Below are positions 37,071 to 45,607 of a stretch of DNA of 64,000 bases, piece after piece. Source of the stretch: Actinomycetospora corticicola (lineage in GTDB: Bacteria; Actinomycetota; Actinomycetes; Mycobacteriales; Pseudonocardiaceae); contig NZ_JACCBN010000001.1 of assembly GCF_013409505.1 (NCBI RefSeq), forward strand, positions 5,952,001-6,016,000, read 5' to 3'. Position numbers and translations under genes: made by a program. The notes beneath the pieces were generated by a model. It saw only the letters and a list, made by a program, of their open reading frames with translations, was not told the origin of the DNA and did not search any database. How positions within the stretch are numbered: position 1 is the first letter of the stretch; every line of letters starts with the position of its first letter.

Positions 37071-37687
37071 GGGCGGAGGCCGTCTCGGACGATCCGCTGG
37101 GTGATCGCGACGACCTCCTCGAGCGGGTTGCGCTCCGGGTCCCACCACTCGGGGGCCCAGTTGAGGGCGCCGAGCACGAGCATCCGGGCGGCCCGGGTGT
37201 CCACGTCGGGGGCCATCTCGCCGGCGGCGACCGCGTCCTCGACGAGGGCGCGCCAGACGTCGGCGTAGGCCCGCTGGCCCACGAGCTGGCGTTCGCGGAT
37301 GTCGGCCGGGAGCTGGCCCGCGTTGCGGATCGCGGCCTGCGAGAAGTCCGAGCGCCCGAGCACCACCTCGAGGTGCGCCGCGATCGCGCGGGCGATCCGC
37401 TCCATCGCCGGGGTGCCGGCGGGCAGCGCCGCCAGGGACGCGACGACGTGCTCCATCGTCGCCCGCTGCCCGACGGTCACGACCTCCTCGAGCAACTCCT
37501 CGCGCGAGGTCCAGTAGTAGTAGACGGCGGGCGCCTGGACCTCGGCGACCGCGGCCACGTCGGAGAGCCGGGTCCCGGCGTAGCCCTTGCGGCTGAGCAC
37601 CCGGGCGGCGGCGAGCAGGATGCGTTCCCGCGTCCGCGCGGACTTCGCCCCCTCGCGCACCGCGCCGGCGGACCGTTCTCGAGCCAC
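37064..37687 (-). CDS. TetR-family regulator B of the catabolic island
   Basis: 207 aa from ATG 37687. Helix-turn-helix: KSARTRERILLAAARVLSRK, GYAGTRLSDVAAVAEVQAPA, VYYYWTSREELLEEVV; C-terminal ALNWAPEWWDPERNPLEEVV. It is a close paralog of TetR A (30971-31609). It is the last gene of the Rieske operon, 9 bases after the 80-aa gene, and probably binds the shared palindromes; whether A and B share or divide the sites is not visible. Confidence 0.9.
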   Translation of the reverse strand: MARERSAGAVREGAKSARTRERILLAAARVLSRKGYAGTRLSDVAAVAEVQAPAVYYYWTSREELLEEVVTVGQRATMEHVVASLAALPAGTPAMERIARAIAAHLEVVLGRSDFSQAAIRNAGQLPADIRERQLVGQRAYADVWRALVEDAVAAGEMAPDVDTRAARMLVLGALNWAPEWWDPERNPLEEVVAITQRIVRDGLRPS

Positions 37688-37696
37688 GGGCGGAGC

Positions 37697-37939
37697 CTAC
37701 GGTCCGCCGCCCTCCGACCCGTCGTCCCGCCACCGGTGCCGGGACGGGTCGAGCAGCTCGCGCAGGAAGCCCTCGGGCGCCCAGACGATCGACTCCAGCT
37801 CCAGCGCGTCGAGGAACCGCACGGCCCCGGACCGGAGGTCCTCGAGGCGCAGCCGGGGGCTGTTGCCCTCCCGGTCGATCGAGACGCGCACGGTGGCGAA
37901 CTCGCTGGCCACCACCCCGACGTCCTGCGGGTCGTCCAT
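37697..37939 (-). CDS. Small protein coupled to the Rieske oxygenase (80 aa)
   Basis: ATG 37939 overlaps the stop codon of the beta subunit gene (ATGA), so it is translationally coupled. The sequence is a compact beta-alpha unit: EFATVRVSIDREGNSPRLRL, then SGAVRFLDALELESIVWAPE. No known domain is recognised. Its position between oxygenase beta subunit and regulator suggests a role with the oxygenase, for example assembly or an accessory subunit (inference). Confidence 0.75.
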   Translation of the reverse strand: MDDPQDVGVVASEFATVRVSIDREGNSPRLRLEDLRSGAVRFLDALELESIVWAPEGFLRELLDPSRHRWRDDGSEGGGP

Positions 37940-38478
37940 CAGAGCAGGAACGACATCGAGGGCAGCGCCCGGTCGGAGTCGACGAGCACGACCTTCTTGC
38001 CCGCCATCCGCAGCTCGCCGTCGACCCGCCGCAGCCGGTGGGTCACGCGGCCCACCCACCACGTCGAGCCCCGGTCCCGCGACTCCAGGACCTGGACCAC
38101 CGAGGTGACGACGGTGTCCCCGCCCTCCTGCCCGAGCACTTCGACGTTCGTCACCGAGCGGCACAGCCGGGACAGCGGCCGCTGGGAGTGGCGCTTGCCG
38201 GTCTGCAGCTGCTTGATGCGGGTGGCGATGCGGTTCCGGTTGTCGAAGATGATCGACATGTGGCTCCGCGGGTCCTGGGTGTCGTCGACCGGGACGTAGT
38301 AGGTCGCGTCGTCGGTCCAGAGCGCCTCCCACGCCTCGAGCTCCCAGCCGTCGGCCAGCCGCGCCTCGCGGTAGAGGAACGCCTCGGCCTCGGCGAGGGC
38401 GATCGGGTCGCCGACCCCGGCGGCCGGCCCGACGGGCGGAGGGGTCCCGTCGACGATCTGCTGGGCCGCGGCGGTCAT
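37939..38478 (-). CDS. Ring-hydroxylating oxygenase beta subunit
   Basis: 179 aa from ATG 38478, overlapping the alpha subunit stop (ATGA). The SnoaL-like cone fold shows EAEAFLYREARLADGWELEA, WTDDATYYVPVDD, SHMSIIFDNRNRIATRIKQL and the C-terminal GKKVVLVDSDRALPS. It pairs with the alpha subunit upstream. It differs clearly from BenB of the same window. Confidence 0.92.
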   Translation of the reverse strand: MTAAAQQIVDGTPPPVGPAAGVGDPIALAEAEAFLYREARLADGWELEAWEALWTDDATYYVPVDDTQDPRSHMSIIFDNRNRIATRIKQLQTGKRHSQRPLSRLCRSVTNVEVLGQEGGDTVVTSVVQVLESRDRGSTWWVGRVTHRLRRVDGELRMAGKKVVLVDSDRALPSMSFLL

Positions 38479-39740
38479 GCCGGGTCCATGAGCGTGAGGT
38501 AGTGCGCCCACATCGCGCGCATCGACGTCTCGTCGGTGGCGGTCCCGACGGTGAACCCCTGCTCGTCGGGGTGCTCGCGCTGCAGCCCGCGGCTGAGGTC
38601 GAGCCACTCGGGCTGCCGCTGGGCGACGCCGCGCTGGTTGCGCTCGTACATCTCGGCGTCGTCGGCGAGGAGCATCCCCGCGGGTCCGACCGAGCCGACG
38701 CACTGGGTGACCAGGCGGCGGTTGAGGTCGGGCGCGCCCGCGAACTGGATGGCCGTGACGTGCTGGACGGTGCGGTCGACCGCGAGCGGCTGGATCACGA
38801 AGAGCTGGATCTCCGCGATGAACAGGTTCGGGAAGATCATGACGTGTGGTGACCCGTTGATCATGATCTCGTCGCCGGTCTCCGCGCCGTAGGTCGCCCG
38901 CATGGCCGCGGCGTAGTCCGGGATCCTCGACTCGGGGGTGCCGGACCAGCCCATGGGCACGCCGAGCTTGCGGAACTCGGGGCTCAGGTCGTTCTCCGAG
39001 TGCCCGCCGCCCAGGGCCCGCGTCACCGCCGTCGACTTGTCGCTGTAGAGCGCGCCGATCCCGCTGCCGGAGATCGAGAAGATCGACGAGTGGACGAACT
39101 GCGGGTGGTAGCCGTCGGTCTCGTTCTCGACGAGCATCTTCCAGTTCGCGGTGACCTCGTGGCGGACCCAGCCCGCCGTCAGCTCCACCTCGCCCTCGGG
39201 GGAGAGGCGGCACAGTTGGTCGATGCGCTCGGCGGCCGCCCCGAGGTGCTCGCGCAGCGTCGGGCCCTCGGCGGCGAGGCTCGCGAACACGAAGCCGCGG
39301 TAGCTCTCCACACGCGGCGCGGCGCCGAGCCCGGACAGCCGCTCCCGGGCCTGCGCTCCGCCGTAGCCCTGGTTGAAGGGGAAGCCGAGCAGCTCGCCGG
39401 TGTTCGCGAAGGTCCACCCGTGGTACGGGCACCGGAAGGACGACGAGTTGCCGCGGTCGGCGTCGCAGACCAGGTTCCCGCGGTGCGAGCACCGGTTGTG
39501 CAGGACGTGGATCGCCCCGGTGCGATCCCGGGTCAGCACCACCTGCTGTGGCCCGATGGTCTTGCGGACGTAGTCGTTGGGCTGCGGGATCTCGCTCGTG
39601 TGCCCGACGTAGACCCATGTCGAGTACCAGATGCGCTCGAGCTCGAGGGCGTAGACGTCCGGGTCGGTGTAGAGCGACCCGTGCACGCGGTCGGGTCCGA
39701 CCCGGGACCGGAGGTCGCCGGTGAGTCCGGTGGTGCTCAT
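38475..39740 (-). CDS. Rieske ring-hydroxylating oxygenase alpha subunit
   Basis: 421 aa from ATG 39740. Rieske ligands are C84/H86 (NRCSHRGNLV) and C104/H107 (CPYHGWTF). The mononuclear iron site starts at ENETDGYHPQFVHSS. Length and motifs fit two-component aromatic acid or arene oxygenases, but the substrate is not recognisable. No reductase or ferredoxin gene occurs in the island, so electrons must come from elsewhere. It follows the SnoaL-crotonase gene by 10 bases. Confidence 0.93.
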   Translation of the reverse strand: MSTTGLTGDLRSRVGPDRVHGSLYTDPDVYALELERIWYSTWVYVGHTSEIPQPNDYVRKTIGPQQVVLTRDRTGAIHVLHNRCSHRGNLVCDADRGNSSSFRCPYHGWTFANTGELLGFPFNQGYGGAQARERLSGLGAAPRVESYRGFVFASLAAEGPTLREHLGAAAERIDQLCRLSPEGEVELTAGWVRHEVTANWKMLVENETDGYHPQFVHSSIFSISGSGIGALYSDKSTAVTRALGGGHSENDLSPEFRKLGVPMGWSGTPESRIPDYAAAMRATYGAETGDEIMINGSPHVMIFPNLFIAEIQLFVIQPLAVDRTVQHVTAIQFAGAPDLNRRLVTQCVGSVGPAGMLLADDAEMYERNQRGVAQRQPEWLDLSRGLQREHPDEQGFTVGTATDETSMRAMWAHYLTLMDPA

Positions 39741-39750
39741 CGCTGTCTCC

Positions 39751-40956
39751 TCATCGCCCGTGGAACTCCGGACGCCGCTTCGCGACGAAGGCGCGGATGC
39801 CCTCGCCGGCGTCGGCGGTGGTCCCGGCCCGGCTCATCTCGTCGGTCTCGGCCACGAGCTGCTCGGACAGCTCGGTCTGCCAGCTCTGCCGCAGCAGCCG
39901 CCGCATCTGTCCGAAGGCGGCCGTGGGCCCGACGGCGAGCCGGTCGGCGAGGGCCCGCGCGCGGGCCTCGACCTCGTCGGACGGCAGCACCTCGGTGACC
40001 AGGCCCCACGCCAGGGCCTCCCGCCCGTCGAGGCGGCGGTTGAGCAGGAACATCTCCTGCGCCCGGCGCATCCCGACGACCCGGGGCAGGTACCAGCTGT
40101 TCGCGCCGTCGATCGCGAGCCCGATCGCGGCGTACCCGAGCGCGAACGCGGCGTCCTCGGCGGCGACGACGATGTCCGCGACGTGGGCGAGCCCCATCCC
40201 GCCGCCCGCCGCCGCGCCCCGGACCGCGCACACCACGGGCACGTCGAGGGCGGCGAACCGGTCGAGCGCGAGGTGGTAGAGGTCGGTCATCTGGCGCAGC
40301 CGCGACCCGCGGTCGGCGTCGTCCAGCTTCGCGAAGAAGGGCAGGTCGCCGCCGACGCTGAGGTTGCGCCCGGCCCCGCAGATGAGCACGGCGCGCACCG
40401 AGGGGTCGGCGCCCGCCCGGAAGGAGGCCTCGTAGAGGTCCTCGACCATCGTCGGGTCGATCGCGTTGCCGGCGTCCGGTCGGTTCAGGCGGACCGTCGC
40501 CACCCCGCCGTCGACGGTGTACTCGACCACGCGGAACGGTCGTTCCCCGGCCGGCGGCGAGGGGAGCGCGGCCGCCCAGCGGGCGCTGTCGGTGTACTGC
40601 GCGAGTCCGACGATCCGCTCGTCGTCGGCGAAGGCCAGGACGTGGGCGAACGCCGCGTCGAGCGGGGCGCCGCCGTCCCGGGCGCTGCCGGTGTAGCGCC
40701 CCAGGACGACCAGTCCGCCGTCCGCGAGGGGCAGCATCCGCTCCGGCTCGGCGCGGGCCCGGTAGTGCCGCCCGATCGCCCACCAGAAGTCCTGCGTCAT
40801 CGCCTCGGGGCCGCTGTGGCGACCGCCCAGGTCGAGGGGCAGGCCCTCCGTCGTCTCGCCGACGAAGTCGGGGTGGAGCAGGTCGGCGAGCGTGGCGGCG
40901 TCGCCCGCGGCGAGCGCGTCATAGAGCGTGCGCGCGAGCTTCTCGCGGTCGGACAT
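39751..40956 (-). CDS. SnoaL-like / enoyl-CoA hydratase fusion
   Basis: 401 aa from ATG 40956, chosen for GAGGGAG just upstream. Residues 1-125 form a SnoaL/NTF2-like domain (REKLARTLYDALAAGDAATL, LLHPDFVGETTEGLP, VLGRYTGSARDG). Residues 140-401 are a crotonase with VATVRLNRPDAGNAIDPTMV, GAGRNLSVGGDLPF and VRGAAAGGGMGLAHVADIVV. The fusion suggests that an NTF2-like isomerase/cyclase step or substrate-binding function is tied to a CoA-ester hydratase. First gene of the Rieske operon, behind a near-perfect operator. Confidence 0.88.
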   Translation of the reverse strand: MSDREKLARTLYDALAAGDAATLADLLHPDFVGETTEGLPLDLGGRHSGPEAMTQDFWWAIGRHYRARAEPERMLPLADGGLVVLGRYTGSARDGGAPLDAAFAHVLAFADDERIVGLAQYTDSARWAAALPSPPAGERPFRVVEYTVDGGVATVRLNRPDAGNAIDPTMVEDLYEASFRAGADPSVRAVLICGAGRNLSVGGDLPFFAKLDDADRGSRLRQMTDLYHLALDRFAALDVPVVCAVRGAAAGGGMGLAHVADIVVAAEDAAFALGYAAIGLAIDGANSWYLPRVVGMRRAQEMFLLNRRLDGREALAWGLVTEVLPSDEVEARARALADRLAVGPTAAFGQMRRLLRQSWQTELSEQLVAETDEMSRAGTTADAGEGIRAFVAKRRPEFHGR

Positions 40957-40976
40957 CGGCACTCCCTCGGCTACAG

Positions 40977-40994
40977 TTCTAATCCAGATTAGAA
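40977..40994. promoter_or_regulatory. Island operator (SnoaL-ECH / ECH promoter)
   Basis: TTCTAATC-CA-GATTAGAA, a perfect dyad with 8-base arms, sits between two divergent crotonase genes and best defines the consensus. Confidence 0.82.
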
Positions 40995-41018
40995 CACAGC
41001 TCGACGAGGAGGTCTCTC

Positions 41019-41777
41019 ATGTCGGACGCCCCGGTCCTCACGCGGGTGGAGGGACGCGTCGGCCACGTGACGCTGAACCGGCCGCACGCGCGCAACGCCG
41101 TGACGATCGGGCTGGCGGACGGGCTGCACGACGCGCTCGTCGGGCTCGCGCCGCAGGTCGGGGTGATCGTCGTCCGGGGTGCCGGCGGCACGTTCTCCGC
41201 GGGCGGGGACGTCGACGAGGTCGCGCGGCTGGCCGAGGAGGGCCCGTCCGCGCTGCGGGTGCTCTTCGAGCGCTTCGGCCGGGCGTGTTCGGTCGTCGCG
41301 ACCCTGTCGGTGCCGGTGGTGTCGGTCGTCGAGGGCCACGCCATGGCGGGCGGCTTCGAGTTCATGCAGGCCAGCGACATCGCGCTGGTCCGCGACGACG
41401 CGGTGATCGCCGACAACCACCTCGCCGTCGGCCAGGTGCCGGGCGGGGGCGGATCGCAGCGCCTGCCGCGGCTGGTCGGCCCGCAGCGGGCGCTGGGCCA
41501 CATCCTGCTCGGCGACCGGCTGTCCGGTCGTCAGGCCGTCGAGTGGGGACTGGCCTACCGGTCGGCGCCGGCCGAGGAGTTCGAGGCGATGGTCGACACG
41601 GTCGTCGCGCGTCTGGCGAGCCGGGACGCGAAGGCGGTCGCCCGGACCAAGCGGCTCGTGCACGAGGGGCTGCGCCTCCCGTTGGCCGACGGGCTGGCGC
41701 TGGAGACCGACGTCGTCGTGGAGCACCTGGCCGACGGCGCCGCCGAGCGGCTGGTCCGGGCGGTGCGCTCCCGGTAG
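41019..41777 (+). CDS. Enoyl-CoA hydratase
   Basis: 252 aa from ATG 41019 with GAGGAGG upstream. Crotonase motifs are VGHVTLNRPHARNAVTIGLA, GAGGTFSAGGDVDEVA, VEGHAMAGGFEFMQASDIAL and GQVPGGGGSQRLPRLVG. It is divergent from the SnoaL-crotonase gene and controlled by the same palindrome. An imperfect terminator hairpin follows. Confidence 0.9.
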   Translation: MSDAPVLTRVEGRVGHVTLNRPHARNAVTIGLADGLHDALVGLAPQVGVIVVRGAGGTFSAGGDVDEVARLAEEGPSALRVLFERFGRACSVVATLSVPVVSVVEGHAMAGGFEFMQASDIALVRDDAVIADNHLAVGQVPGGGGSQRLPRLVGPQRALGHILLGDRLSGRQAVEWGLAYRSAPAEEFEAMVDTVVARLASRDAKAVARTKRLVHEGLRLPLADGLALETDVVVEHLADGAAERLVRAVRSR

Positions 41778-41800
41778 TCGGTCGGCTCACGCACCGCACC

Positions 41801-41856
41801 GAGATGTCGCCCATCGGTCTCCGACCCCGGTCGTCGGACCGATGAGTGACATGTCG
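41801..41856 (+). terminator. Imperfect hairpin terminator
   Basis: ATGTCGCCCATCGGTC (from 41804) pairs with GACCGATGAGTGACAT (ending 41853) with two mismatches; the loop is GC-rich and forms a smaller inner stem. It follows the crotonase stop and precedes the ligase promoter. Confidence 0.6.
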
Positions 41857-41933
41857 TCGCAGCGGCCCGGCTCCTCGTCACCACGCGTGCCGATCACGTG
41901 ACGGATCTGGTCGTGGCCCGGCTCACTTCTCTT

Positions 41934-41951
41934 CTCTACTCTTGATTAAAA
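41934..41951. promoter_or_regulatory. Island operator (CoA-ligase promoter)
   Basis: CTCTACTC-TT-GATTAAAA, 27 bases before the acyl-CoA ligase start, matches the island consensus at 13 of 16 arm positions. Confidence 0.6.
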
Positions 41952-41978
41952 GATCAGCGAGCAGGAGTGGGTGCCGAG

Positions 41979-43685
41979 ATGAGCGAGAGCCTCGACGACC
42001 GTCGCGACGCCCTGCGTCGACGGTTCGCCGTGTGGACCCCGATGACGCTGCACGAGCGGCTCGCCCAGGTCGCGGACGAGTTCGCCGACAGGCCCTTCGT
42101 CATCACCGACGACCGCACGGTCACCTACGCGGACACCGACGCCTGGTCCCGCCGGCTGGCCGACGGGCTCGCGGCGCTCGGGGTCCGGCCCGGTGACCGG
42201 GCCGGCATCGTCATGGCCAACTACCCGGAGTTCGTGCCGCTGAAGTTCGCGGTCGCGCGGGCCGGGGCGGTCGCCGTGCCGTTCAACTACCTGTACCGCA
42301 CCGAGGAGCTGCGCTACGTCCTCGAGCAGTCGGCGTGCCAGGTCCTCGTGACGATGACCGGGTTCATGGGCCTCGACCAGCTCGGGATGCTCGACGAGAT
42401 CGCCCCGGGCTGGGACCGCGGCGAGCAGACGGCGCTGCCGGAGCTGCGCGAGGTGGTCGTGCTCCCCACCGACGGGCGCACGCGCGACGGGGTCCGCACG
42501 GTCGCCGACCTGGAGAGCCTCGGCGGGGCGCACGCCGGAGCGTCCGACGGCCGCGGGGCGGAGCCGGGCGACGTCGCCGACATCCTCTACACCTCGGGCA
42601 CCACCGGCTCGCCCAAGGGCGTGCTCATCACCCACGACGCGAGCCAACGGACCGGCTACGCGTCCGCGCTGACCCGTGCGTTCGAGGACGGCCGGCGCAT
42701 CCTGTTCTCGCTGCCCTGCTACCACATGTTCGGCTACGTCGAGGGCCTCATGGCCGCGATGATGGTCGGCGGCGCGATCATCCCGCAGACCGCGTTCGAC
42801 CCCGGCCGGTACCTCGAGGGCATCGAGCGTCACCGCGCCACCGATATCCTCTGCGTCCCGACGATGACGGTGGCGCTGCTCGAGCACCCCGACGTCGCCA
42901 CCCGCGATCTGTCGAGCCTGCGCGCCATCCTCTCCGGCGCGGCCCCAGCACCGGTGTGGCTGTGGGAGAAGGTCCGCGACGGCCTCGGCGTCGACGAGAT
43001 CGTCACCGGCTACGGCATGACCGAGCAGGGCGGCGCGATGACGCTCTCGCTGCCGGAGGACCCGCTCGAGGTCATGGCGACGACGGTCGGTCGCGTGAAG
43101 ATGGCCGGCGCGGCCGGGATCCCGGAGCGCGACGGCGACCTCACCGAGTTCCGCACGATCGACGTGTTCGACGGCGAGCCGCTGCCCGACGGGCAGGAGG
43201 GCGAGCTCGCTGCGCGCGGCCCGACGAACATGCTCGGCTTCTGGGGCAAGCCCGAGGAGACCGCGCTCGCGCTCTCCGACGACGGGTGGGTGCGCTCGGG
43301 CGACCTCGGCATCGTCCGCGAGGACCGCTACCTGGTGCTGACCGGGCGGAGCAAGGAGCTCTACAAGTCCGGCGGCGAGCTCGTGATGCCGAAGGAGGTC
43401 GAGGAGGTCCTCTCCCGTCACCCCGGCGTCAGCCAGGCCTACGCGGTCGGGGTCGCGGACGAGCGGTGGGGCGAGATCGGCGTCGCCTGCATCGTCCGGA
43501 GGCCGGGCGTCGACGTGGAGTCGGAGGAACTGATCGCGCTGTGCAAGGAGCAGCTGGCGCGGTTCAAGGTGCCGCGCCGGGTCGTGTTCCTCACCGCCGA
43601 GGAGCTGCCCAGCACCCCGACCGGGAAGATTCAGAAGTTCCGGCTCGCGCGGATGGTGGCCGAGCGCGCGACGGTGGCGGGCTGA
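41979..43685 (+). CDS. Acyl-CoA ligase (AMP-forming)
   Basis: 568 aa from ATG 41979. Adenylation motifs: the phosphate loop ILYTSGTTGSPKGVLITH (near residue 205), GYGMTEQGGAMTLS, the Asp of GWVRSGDLGIVRED, and the C-terminal catalytic Lys region TPTGKIQKF. It belongs to the FadD-like class I ligases that activate fatty, aromatic or steroid-derived acids. Being first behind its own operator, it probably starts the island's pathway by making the CoA thioester. Confidence 0.92.
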   Translation: MSESLDDRRDALRRRFAVWTPMTLHERLAQVADEFADRPFVITDDRTVTYADTDAWSRRLADGLAALGVRPGDRAGIVMANYPEFVPLKFAVARAGAVAVPFNYLYRTEELRYVLEQSACQVLVTMTGFMGLDQLGMLDEIAPGWDRGEQTALPELREVVVLPTDGRTRDGVRTVADLESLGGAHAGASDGRGAEPGDVADILYTSGTTGSPKGVLITHDASQRTGYASALTRAFEDGRRILFSLPCYHMFGYVEGLMAAMMVGGAIIPQTAFDPGRYLEGIERHRATDILCVPTMTVALLEHPDVATRDLSSLRAILSGAAPAPVWLWEKVRDGLGVDEIVTGYGMTEQGGAMTLSLPEDPLEVMATTVGRVKMAGAAGIPERDGDLTEFRTIDVFDGEPLPDGQEGELAARGPTNMLGFWGKPEETALALSDDGWVRSGDLGIVREDRYLVLTGRSKELYKSGGELVMPKEVEEVLSRHPGVSQAYAVGVADERWGEIGVACIVRRPGVDVESEELIALCKEQLARFKVPRRVVFLTAEELPSTPTGKIQKFRLARMVAERATVAG

Positions 43686-43691
43686 GCCGCC

Positions 43692-43744
43692 GTCAGCCGT
43701 GGCCCACTGCTGACGACGGACGTCAGTGGTGGGCCACGGCTGAC
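43692..43744. terminator. Strong bidirectional terminator
   Basis: A 23-bp stem with two mismatches pairs 43692-43714 with 43722-43744 around a 7-base loop, between the convergent ligase and flavoprotein genes. The right arm shares GTCAGYGGYGGGCCACGGCT with the terminator at 37013-37070. Confidence 0.8.
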
Positions 43745-43754
43745 ACGGGCGACC

Positions 43755-45068
43755 TCAGGCCGGAGCCGTCACCGGGTAGCGCGCGGTGATCTCGGAGACG
43801 ACGAGCTTCGCCGTCTCCGCGCACGCCGTCGTGCCGCCGTTGGCGTACTGCTTCACCGCGTCGCCGACGTTCCAGAGGTTGGGCACCGGCGTCGTGTGCG
43901 TGATGTCGAAGCCCGCCACCGCGCGCTGGGGCGGCCAGCCGTCGCGCCACACGGACGTCGAGAGGATGCGGGCGTCGCCGAACCCGGGGATCTGCTCGTG
44001 CAGGTCCCGGTGCAGCAGCTCGGTCTCGGCGGCCTCGTCGAACGGGCCGGTCGCGGGCTGCGGCACCGACGTCCCGTTGTAGAGGTGCCAGCCCTCGGGG
44101 GCGGTCTCCGGGCAGGTGGCGGTGAAGTTCGCGACGTACGCCATGCGCCGGGTCTTCGCGAACGACAGCAGGCCCGGGGCCTCGACCAGCGGCGTCCGGC
44201 TCGCGAAGTTCACGACGATCATCGAGCAGGGCGTGGTGTCCACCGTCGCCACGTACTCCGCGGCGAGGCGCTCCCGTCCGACGAGGTCGGCGGTCGCGGC
44301 GGGCCCGACGTCGCTGACCGCGACCCGACAGTCCACCTCCACCTGCTCGCCCGGGCGCGAGACGGACGCCCCGGCGACCGACCCGTCGTCGTGCAGGCGC
44401 AGGTCGGTGACCTCGCTGTCGAGCCAGACCTCCCCGCCGTTCCCGACGACGAGGTCGGCCAGGGACTGCCAGATGCCGATCGTGCCCTCGGGGCAGAACC
44501 CGAACTTCTTGAAGGCGCTCCTGCGGGTGAAGTAGGTGAGGAACACCTGCGCGGGCAGTTCCTCGGAGCTGACGGCGAACACCGAGCCGCACATGTTGCG
44601 GAAGATGCCGTGGACGTTCTCGTTCGAGGTGTAGCGCCGGATCCAGTCGGCGGTGGAGAGCGAGCCGGTCGGCATCCCCTCGTCGGTGCGGGCGGCGCCG
44701 AGCCCGTCGAGCAGCTTCGCGCCCTGCCGCGTGAGCTTCGAGAGCAGGAAGCCCCAGCCGCCCCCGGTCACGTCGACGTCCTTCCCACCGATCCGGTAGA
44801 GGATGGGCGGCTTCGGACGGCGGACGTCGAAGCGCGCCCCGACGTCGGCGAACGTCTCCTCGGTGATGCCGCCGACCTCGATGACGATCGCCCCGTTGTT
44901 CACGGTGAACCCGTCGATCACCTCGCTCGAGGCGCGGCCGCCGACCCGGTCGAGCCGCTCGACCACGAGCGTCCGGTAGCCCTGGTGCGACAGGCGGGCG
45001 GCGGCGAAGAGGCCGCCCGCCCCGGCGCCGATCACGAGCGCGTCGAACCGGTGCTCCGGGTTCGCCAT
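43755..45068 (-). CDS. FAD-dependent oxidoreductase (phytoene-desaturase-like)
   Basis: 437 aa from ATG 45068, with GAGGAGG upstream. The FAD-binding Rossmann loop is DALVIGAGAGGLFAAARLSH at the N-terminus, followed by LVVERLDRVGGRASSEVIDG; the C-terminal FAD motif is NLWNVGDAVKQYANGGTTAC. The family includes carotenoid desaturases/isomerases and other polyene or ring-desaturating flavoenzymes. In this context it may dehydrogenate an alicyclic ring. It is divergent from the MaoC gene. Confidence 0.85.
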   Translation of the reverse strand: MANPEHRFDALVIGAGAGGLFAAARLSHQGYRTLVVERLDRVGGRASSEVIDGFTVNNGAIVIEVGGITEETFADVGARFDVRRPKPPILYRIGGKDVDVTGGGWGFLLSKLTRQGAKLLDGLGAARTDEGMPTGSLSTADWIRRYTSNENVHGIFRNMCGSVFAVSSEELPAQVFLTYFTRRSAFKKFGFCPEGTIGIWQSLADLVVGNGGEVWLDSEVTDLRLHDDGSVAGASVSRPGEQVEVDCRVAVSDVGPAATADLVGRERLAAEYVATVDTTPCSMIVVNFASRTPLVEAPGLLSFAKTRRMAYVANFTATCPETAPEGWHLYNGTSVPQPATGPFDEAAETELLHRDLHEQIPGFGDARILSTSVWRDGWPPQRAVAGFDITHTTPVPNLWNVGDAVKQYANGGTTACAETAKLVVSEITARYPVTAPA

Positions 45069-45093
45069 GGGTGTCCTCCTCGACCGCAGCATG

Positions 45094-45111
45094 TTTTAAT
45101 CGAGATTAGAA
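45094..45111. promoter_or_regulatory. Island operator (flavoprotein / MaoC promoter)
   Basis: TTTTAATC-GA-GATTAGAA lies between the divergent flavoprotein and MaoC genes; 15 of 16 arm positions match the consensus. Confidence 0.8.
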
Positions 45112-45141
45112 CAAGGGCTCGCCGAGCAGCAAGGAGGTCCG

Positions 45142-45594
45142 ATGCGGACGTTCGCCGGGGTCGACGAGGTGCTCGCCGCGGTCGGGGAGAGGCTCGGGCC
45201 GGGGGAGTGGGTGACGGTCGACCAGAAGACGGTCGACACGTTCGCCGACGCGACCGGGGACCACCAGTGGATCCACGTCGACCCGGAGCGCGCGGCGCAG
45301 GGACCGTTCGGCGGGCCCATCGCGCACGGGCTGCTCACCCTCTCGCTCCTGCCGGTGCTGCTCGCAGGGCTGTACCGCATCGAGGGCGTGCGGATGGGCG
45401 TGAACTACGGATTCAACAAGGTCCGCTTCCCGGCGCCCGTCGCCGTGGGGTCCCGGGTTCGCGCCACCGCCACGGTCGCGGAGGTGACCCCGCTCGACGG
45501 GGCCGTGCAGGTCGTGTTCGCCACCGTCATCGAGATCGAGGGCGGGTCCAAGCCCGCCTGCGTGGTCGAGAGCGTCGGCCGCTTCTACGTCTGA
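45142..45594 (+). CDS. MaoC-family enoyl-CoA hydratase
   Basis: 150 aa from ATG 45142. The hydratase-2 motif FADATGDHQWIHVDPERA (about 34-51) contains the catalytic Asp and His. A hot-dog fold follows (GPIAHGLLTLSLLPVLL, VNYGFNKVRFPAPVAVGSRV). It adds water to a trans-2-enoyl-CoA to give the (3R)-hydroxyacyl-CoA, which suits the SDR encoded 13 bases downstream. Confidence 0.92.
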   Translation: MRTFAGVDEVLAAVGERLGPGEWVTVDQKTVDTFADATGDHQWIHVDPERAAQGPFGGPIAHGLLTLSLLPVLLAGLYRIEGVRMGVNYGFNKVRFPAPVAVGSRVRATATVAEVTPLDGAVQVVFATVIEIEGGSKPACVVESVGRFYV

Positions 45595-45607
45595 AACGGG
45601 AGGACCA

